A stretch of 64,000 nt of DNA, from positions 4,500,642 through 4,564,641 of the forward strand of contig OZ022595.1 of the NCBI GenBank assembly GCA_963669155.1, read 5' to 3'. Below are positions 57,516-64,000 of the stretch, piece by piece. How positions within the stretch are numbered: the first letter of the stretch is position 1; the number at the start of each line of letters is the position of its first letter. A model generated the notes under the pieces. It was not told the DNA's origin, did not search any database, and was given only the letters and a program-made list of their open reading frames with translations. A program made the translations under genes and the position numbers. The DNA comes from Arbacia lixula (taxonomy: Eukaryota > Echinodermata > Echinoidea > Arbacioida > Arbaciidae).

Positions 57516-58450
57516 GTATGGATGAAATTACTGAAATGATGATATGAAAGGGTGAGAACCAGAACCAGATGTGAAATATGGATATCTGATGATCCCTAGG
57601 GACTGTTTACCATGGTCACTTGTTACTAAGCCCCATTGGTCAGTGGTCAATGAAGGCAGATGGTTTGAGGGGGATGGTCTGCTGACCCTAAATGGCCACT
57701 TGACCCTAAATGGCTACTTGATGTCCAAGTTATTATCCCAGATTAGCCACAGTTACAGCTAGACACTGGCCAGGGTCAACCCATCAGGGCATGAGAGTGT
57801 TGTAAATGACCTCATGCTAAAGGTGTTTGCCACAAAGATGGTCAAAATGAAGATATTTCTCATCATTTCTGACAAGACAATTCATGCTCTCTCATTTTTG
57901 CAAATGCAGCAATTGTTTGATAAATTTCAGTGTGAACAGATTCTATGTACTATAGTTTGCAAAGAACCAGAGTGAATCAAACATGGAAATATTCATCTCT
58001 TTCTTTGCATTTATCTTATGTGATATTCTTACCCTCTTGGTCCAACGTGAGCTGGCACATTAAATCCTACATGTGTTGTTCTGTTTGTGAAAACAATTGT
58101 TTATTTCTAAATACATGGTCAAGGACTGTCATACATTATGTTTGAAATGACTGCATGGCTCCCTAATTGGTCATTCACAAATGCAGCACAATATCCCAAT
58201 CCTATTTTCTTTCCAATTCTCTGCCACCATCTCCTGGTTCCATTTACCCTGCTCAGCATGACGCATCTTCTTCAGTTCCTTTTACCTCTCAGGCCGCTCC
58301 TCCATCCCTTTTGGCTCTTTATTTCCGGTGGGGAGGAGGAAGGAGGAGAGAGAGCGGGAGGGAGAGGAACGGTGTCCAGTCATTTTCATTTACCTCAATT
58401 TGTGTAAGCAGACTGGAAGTATGTTTATCCAACAGTAGCTAATAGCTTGC
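57516..58450. other. No supported gene
   Basis: A short direct repeat, CTGACCCTAAATGGCCACTT / TTGACCCTAAATGGCTACTT, near 57682-57720. The 58140-58440 part is GC-richer, but its two open frames lack motifs. Confidence 0.35.
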
Positions 58451-58451
58451 T

Positions 58452-58745
58452 GGGGCGTTCACACGTGACGATGCCCTGCCACAAAGAACGTTTAATTGAA
58501 ATGTAATATAGATTCATGGTCTCAGTGGCTGGCTGTAGAGTACCTCTACGCTGGCATGTTTACATGTTGCAATGCCTCATGATGTACATTTCATTAAAAC
58601 GTAATATTGGTTTACGGTCTCATTGGCTAGCTGTATTGACTCCATGCTGATGTGTTCACATGCAGCAATGTCTCTTTGTGAAGTGTGTTCAATTAAAACA
58701 TAAAACGAAATATTGGTGCTTCGTCTCAGTGGCTGTCTCTAGGTT
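58452..58745. repeat. Three-copy tandem repeat, 95-101 bp
   Basis: Units at 58452, 58553 and 58648 contain GTTCACATGCAGCAATG-like starts, TTCAATTAAAACGTAATAT, and end GTCTCAGTGGCTGGCTGTA or variants. Confidence 0.8.
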
Positions 58746-59788
58746 AACTAGTTCTGCCTCACTGTTGCAGTTTTGAACATAATCATACACACAAATCTAA
58801 TTGATATTTATTTTATCTGGCATAGAATGACTTAAATCCTTCTGGAGATACAAAATGCAGACAATTATTTCTAGAAGCAACTGCAAAGTAAAATCCAAAG
58901 CAGAAGAGCTGTCTATACATATATCTACTACAGGGATCACCTAAACATGAAAAATAATCCCTGCACGTTTTTATACAAATGCTGTAAGGATTTTGTTGTA
59001 ATGGACTAAGACACTTCCCTGGAGAAGTAGGTACTTGATAAAACTATATTATGGCTATTTTGATACCAAAAAGAGGATTGTTTGAAGAGGGAAATTTTGC
59101 TGAAAGGGACTCTCTCGGTTCATTGGCATGTCACATTGTTTTAGGCTAGTTGTAGAAAACAAACATCTGTAGCTTGTTTGAAGCTCTAATGGTTCTAAGA
59201 ACATGTGTGTTTCTTCTACTCTCCTCTCTTTTATATGAAGACTGAATCTTTCCTTACCTTAGACAAGCAATATGCCTATTTTATTCTCAAATTATATGTG
59301 CACGCATGCCTTTCCAATTAGTACTCCTCAGTCTCTTGTCAGTCTCTTGTAAATTATATCAAACTATGAACTATATCAAAGTTTAATGACCAAAATAATT
59401 ATTTATTTCACTTTCCCAAGTTAGTTTGACTGCTTGATTTTGAGCTTACCATTATCTTGATTGCTTTAGGTTATCATAAGTGTGTTTTTTCTTGTTATTC
59501 GAGTAGGGTCTGTGGTATAGACTACTAGAGTATGACGTCTTCTTGACCATGGTTCACCTTTGGTTGCAGAGAGGGGAGTCCATCCCCCCTCAATCCAGCG
59601 GCACGTGCCCCCTTACACCTTTATACCTCCCCCCTTAGCTCCTTTAGAATCATTTCCTTTCAGGAGAACTTACTTTTTAACTCAGAAATCATTGCAGATT
59701 TGGGCAATCTTATATGTTCTGTTCTCTTTTGCCTTTCTATCAGGTTTCCTCTGATTATGCAAACACCTCATTTAGTGTAGTCCCTGCA
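58746..59788. other. No supported gene
   Basis: An acceptor-like CACCTTTGGTTGCAG at 59571 opens a Pro-rich frame in phase 1 (RGVHPPSIQRHVPPYTF), but no good donor closes it and the sequence is C-run-rich. Not called. Confidence 0.3.
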
Positions 59789-59927
59789 TTAACCCATAGT
59801 GTGTCAGAACATTCCAAAACTCTATGGGATTTGTGTATACAGTGGGTGTGCCAAAATGCTTCAGTAACGAAAATTGAGTTAAAGATTTTATTTTGTTAGG
59901 CAGATTGTCTGGCATGTAAAAGGTTAA
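59789..59927. mobile_element. Two overlapping or nested TTAA-type short elements
   Basis: TTAACCCATAGTGTGTCAG at the left, core TATGGGATTTGTGTATAC, an internal GAGTTAA at 59878, then ATTGTCTGGCATGTAAAAGG before TTAA at 59924. Confidence 0.6.
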
Positions 59928-60355
59928 AACTTTCCCAAAGATCAGCATCATATTGTGCTGTCTGCTCTGAGTGTGCAATACTATTCTCTATCCACCTCGT
60001 TGCAATCCTCAGGTGAAAGAAAAATAAAAACAAAGTCAGTAATGGTTGGGCCAGACATAGAGTGTATAAGGTGTTGCAGTGCAAAGAAAATAGATTCATA
60101 TTGATATATCTTGATTGTGCTTCACCCAAATATTTTGGATGATATCCGATTTCAATTTGTCCTGGGACTAGGGGGCAATGCATCGTCTGCCCCTCTTTCC
60201 TGGACTCTTAATGGCTTCCACTGGTTTCAAGACATGGGTGCATTCACACTAGAGTTAAACACCCTGTATTTTGCTTAACCCAATGTGTGCTTCACGAAGA
60301 ACTGCATACAAATACCACACAGTAAATGAAGAGTGTGAACAGGAAAGCTTAGTGT
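59928..60355. other. No gene; one TTAA-type end
   Basis: TTAACCCAATGTGTGC at 60275 begins a degenerate first-family copy to about 60342. Confidence 0.4.
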
Positions 60356-60570
60356 CTAGCCTGACGTCCAGGCTATTGGGCATTTAGAAACCAAACTATT
60401 CACTTTAAAACGGGTCAGGCTGCAGTAGGTTTATCATTCTTAATTTTCTTCTCTGACTCACATCAACGTTGAGAAAAAAGGAGAATGATACCGTGACTAG
60501 TCTTATAAGTTCCAGACTCTATATTTCAGGTTGGATTATAAATGTCCAACAGCCTTAAAGCTAGGCTGGG
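60356..60570. mobile_element. 215 bp inverted-repeat element with 6 bp duplication
   Basis: The ends CTAGCCTGACGTCCAGGCTA and TTAAAGCTAGGCTGGG belong to an imperfect inverted repeat of about 35 bp that also pairs TTGGGCATTTA with TAAATGTCCAA. TAGTGT is directly repeated at 60350-60355 and 60571-60576. The interior has no coding. Confidence 0.75.
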
Positions 60571-61238
60571 TAGTGTTAGTATGCACCCCCCTGTTGCCGT
60601 TATTCAAGTTGACTTAATGTTTTGGTTGAATCACCTTGTTGATATCACTGGCCTTCATTGAGTGGGCACAAATAGTGTTAAATGTAAAGACCATAAAGAA
60701 TTATACAATTTATGCTTAGTGGGTGACTGTTTGTTATGATATAAGGTCATGTTTTAGAACTGTATTAATAATTAGAGCCTATGTTGTCATTTCATAATAA
60801 CATAGTTCTAACTTGTGAAGATTTATTTTGATATTTTAAATTTGAATATGGCTCCTGGTTATGACATAACTTCTGTAAACAAAAATTCATAATTTGGAAT
60901 ATTAGGCTGGACTGTGAATTGGGGTGATTTTGTCATCATTACACAGGTTATTTTCTTTGCTCCAACTGAAGCAAAATATGTTATTGTATACATTGAACTT
61001 GATGTTACATATGCATCTCTACATACAATATCCATGTTGGCAAAACAACTGCCAAAATAGAACTATCAGAAAACATATTGTTGAAAAGAAATTTGGGATC
61101 TTAGGGCATGGAGTGTGAACGAACTGATGTTTAGATTTCAATTTGGCTGGGGCCGGGATTTAAAGCCAAACTTGTCTTGATGCATTCCTGTGCGCCCTAG
61201 AATAAAAAAGAGGGGAAAATGGTGTTTTTTATTTGCAG
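60571..61238. other. AT-rich, no gene seen
   Basis: Ends in a strong pyrimidine tract, GGTGTTTTTTATTTGCAG, before 61239. Confidence 0.35.
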
Positions 61239-61406
61239 AGGCGCAGACCTAGGGGATGTCTGCATATGTGTGATGGTTTCCTCTGCCTTGCAATGGTGTT
61301 TGACCCAGGATTCCTTAAAGGCAATGGGCTGTTTTCTTAATATTTCTGAAGACTTGCGCATCTGGAAGTATCAAAGTGCATGTAGATACTGTAGTACAGT
61401 TTATCG
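61239..61406 (+). CDS. Weak candidate exon, phase 2-2
   Basis: A strong acceptor (TGTTTTTTATTTGCAG ending at 61238) opens a 55-codon frame including VSSALQWCLTQDSLKAMGCF, entered in phase 2. A moderate donor TCG|GTAGAAC at 61407 would leave in phase 2, and the frame otherwise stops at once (TAG 61408-61410). It would follow in frame from the 45702 exon (AG|A, Arg). A high Cys/Met/Trp content and no motif make chance plausible. No family recognised. Confidence 0.27.
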
Positions 61407-63591
61407 GTAGAACTGACTGTGTAAAGTGGAGTTCTTATAAAAATGTTCCCCAAAATGTTTCTTTTACATCAAGATTGTAACTATCCATGTTATTCTTTAT
61501 TTTTTAAGATGAATCCCTGGAATGCATTGCTAAAGTAATAATTAAATCAACGTAATTTTATAATATGGGTTCAAGTATGATGATAAGAGAGGTACAATGT
61601 ACATGTATGATGATCATTGTATTGTTCCACATGTAGATGTAGAATATTATACGTATGGTGCATTAATAAGCTTTCTTGAGTTAGAATTTGCGTTTCTATA
61701 TATGCTTTGAAATGCATTTCATTACGTGATCCTGTGTTGCCGCGTTTTTCAACGCTCAGATTCATGATTCTGGCTCATTCATTTTTCCAAACCGTTCTGC
61801 TTTTCAAAACAGTGAGGTTGATCACACAACAAAATGTGGTTGCAATCACCAACTGCAAACATTAGCCTGAATCGGGTTTGAAAACGCTGATTATTACCAG
61901 AAAAGAGTTGATAACACATCCCAAAATGAAGCATTTAATGATGATAAGCCATGGCTTGACAGATGCCGTATGAATTCCTTTAAGTCAGGGCAATGTTTTG
62001 TTTTAATTCCGATGGTTTAGCACTTGAGGTGGTACAGGTGTTCCATGGAAATAGTCTTGAAGAGAAATGTCTCGGAATGTTATCTTTTCACTCAGTTAAC
62101 TCACACCAAATCATGTTTGAATAATGTATTTGTTATTACAAGTTCTTTCAATCTTTGAAGAAGGTCTTCTGCATACATAATGAATACATTTATGTTATCA
62201 GTAATGCAGTGTATTATATTGTTAGACCTTAGTATGGCTGATATGTATCTGATGATAATTTGTAGCACCTCAGAAATCTTGGATTTCGTATTAATCCTCG
62301 TGATAAGATTCAAATCTGTAAAAAACAGTTTATTCATGATGTACTACTTTAAAAATTGCTTCTTAAAGTGATTTGTGATTGTTGCTCAAAAAATGTCATA
62401 ACTTATCAGAGCTTTTATAAGAAGACATGATAAATATATACCAAATGTATTTTACCAGGCAATTGCAAAGGGAATTTATGTATAAACTTGGTCAAATACA
62501 AATACAAAATTGTAGCTTTGGGGCATTTGAGGGCGACCTGTTCCAGCAGTTATTGGGGTTTTGGATTGAATTGCGTAAATAGTTTGATTTTTCTTGAACC
62601 CTCCATTGATCTCATTCATTTGTTGTGCTGCCTTTACAGCAGAGTTAGCTCAGCACCCCCTGCATGGTGTGTGAACCTAAACCCTGACCTGAGATGCAAG
62701 AATTAAAGACAGGGTGTCACTTTTGCAAAAGTCATGAAACTCGGAAGGAATCAGCAGTATACCCTAACAATAACGTGTTTGAAGTCTCACAGTGATACAT
62801 GTAGCTTCACAAACATTTTCAGTAAAAGGGAAAAACTATCCTTGTTTACATTTGAAATGCATTGAGCATAGTCAACATTCATAATCGTATTGTTCCTGTC
62901 AGTGCACTGTGGTGCTAACCATAGTGCGCAGCGGTCTATGGTCTCTAGGCTTTAGGTTTCAGATGACCAGCCTAAAATCTCCTCAAATTCATTCGATTGC
63001 TATAATTTTGCTTAAAGTCAGTTTCCAGTTCTATTATTGAGAAGGAAGTTCTGATGCAGTATCTTCTTCCATTTTGTATTTTGTATTTTTTGACCTGAAA
63101 AAAAAAATGTATTTCTGACCTGCAAAAGGGACACCCTGTCTTTAATCTTGAAGAAGTGCATATTGAATAAACACTCATCTCTTTTGTATCTTTGCATGAC
63201 CTGCCCCCACCACCCCCCCCCCCCCTACACACACACACCTACAGCGGAGAGGAGAGTTTGTATTGACTATGTAAATGCAATTCAAGCTTCAGCTTGTTAT
63301 ATGTATGTCATTCATTTTTTTTTACACTAATGTTCTAGAATATCTACATACAAATTGACAAATGTTTCTACTATTGTATTTTCATTTAATATATTGGAAG
63401 TCAAGCAAAAAATAATCAATCAAATTGTGAGCTCAGTGCTGGCTGTCCCATCAATCAGATTATGTGCACTCTACAAGATTGGCTTCATGAAGTCAACAAC
63501 AAGACATGGGGGCTCAATGTGATGAACATACAGGATTAATGAGTCTCTAAAGGACTAACGTGTCCCTCTGTTAACCTTGATTCTCACTGGG
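61407..63591. other. No gene seen; short inverted pair and C run
   Basis: GACAGGGTGTCACTTTTGCA at 62709 is mirrored by TGCAAAAGGGACACCCTGTC at 63121, with AATTAAAGAC/GTCTTTAATC outside. These are ends of an inverted-repeat element of about 450 bp (62699-63150). A C run followed by CA lies at 63212-63238. Confidence 0.45.
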
Positions 63592-63670
63592 TTAACCCTC
63601 TCATTACTAATGACATGACAATGTGTAGTAAATCAGTGGGAAATTCAAGGCTTGGTACTGTAAGGGTTAA
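63592..63670 (-). mobile_element. TTAA-bounded short element, same unit as 47376/47452
   Basis: TTAACCCTCTCATTACTAAT at the left and GTACTGTAAGGGTTAA at the right. Reversed, it reads like the 47.4 kb units (CAAGCCTTGAA, CTACACATTGTCATG). Confidence 0.65.
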
Positions 63671-64000
63671 AACACACAGCATGGTTCATTCTGTTCATTT
63701 CATGATGTTTGACTTAGAAAGAAGTCACAGCTATTTTATTTTGTCCCTGCTAGCCTGCTTTGATGAATTATTTAATTTACTATTTCAGAGAGAGAGTTTA
63801 AAGCGAATAGTCTAAAGTCATATCCTGTGTTCTCATCTGACTATAGGCTGCCAGTATTTTAGCAGCCTAAAGGTTCTTGACCTTCTACAATTTCTTTGCT
63901 TTGCACAGTCTCGTGCTGGTCTTCTGTCCGTGATTTCACAGTATGTTCCGGCTTGATCCACAAGAAGCTTGAATTACGAGACCGGGGAGGGGGCGTTAGG
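63671..64000. other. No gene seen
   Basis: Ordinary sequence. The last 20 bases are G-rich and cut by the window end. Confidence 0.3.

Noticed and set aside
59572-59754. Pro-rich phase-1 exon after CACCTTTGGTTGCAG
   Set aside because: Good acceptor, but no convincing donor, and C-run-rich sequence more like a repeat remnant.
1-64000. CRISPR arrays, operons, prokaryotic promoters or bacterial defence genes
   Set aside because: Tandem units here are degenerate and lack unique spacers; introns and low gene density show eukaryotic DNA.

Overview
This is animal nuclear DNA, not prokaryotic. It has GT-AG introns, very sparse coding sequence, long GA/CT, CA and CATA microsatellites, homopolymer G or C runs, non-LTR-retrotransposon-like tails and many short inverted-repeat elements. 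The repeat style (frequent TACATGTA, foldback MITEs with G-rich termini) suggests a marine invertebrate, perhaps a deuterostome. That is an impression; no marker gene here fixes the species.

One convincing protein gene lies at the left end. Two exons at 1464-1690 and 2249-3745 (+) join in phase 0 and encode at least 573 residues of a DUF7869-like protein with a predicted RNase H fold, a family that looks transposase-related. Its 5' end was not identified and may lie upstream.

The rest resembles intronic or intergenic DNA with isolated exon candidates. On the plus strand these are a symmetric phase 1-1 exon (12381-12455) and three possible first exons: 35961-36111, 43901-43917 and 49780-49822. 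Each of the three sits behind a TATA-like box or GC-rich block and ends in a splice donor. An exon at 45702-45800 matches the phase of 43901-43917, and a weaker one at 61239-61406 could follow it. The working model is the 5' part of a large plus-strand gene (or two genes) with several promoters, continuing to the right of the window. A convincing minus-strand exon lies at 8690-8787, and a weaker one at 17374-17511. None of these peptides could be tied to a known family.

The main repeat content is: (1) a dense set of 75-92 bp elements bounded by TTAA with CCCTTT-type ends, resembling miniature piggyBac derivatives, at more than 18 sites; (2) three copies of a 440-470 bp element with ends close to CCCCGTTCATATAC; (3) two near-complete foldback elements of about 235 bp with TA duplications; (4) single elements with clear target duplications at 9617-10080 (8 bp), 32259-32970 (6 bp) and 60356-60570 (6 bp); (5) several small foldbacks; and (6) at least eight local tandem arrays with units of 45-130 bp, including a higher-order 446 bp duplication near 37.3 kb. 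GC-richer blocks at 10.2-10.7, 27.2-27.9, 35.6-36.1, 43.4-43.9 and 52.6-53.0 kb are candidate promoters or conserved noncoding elements.
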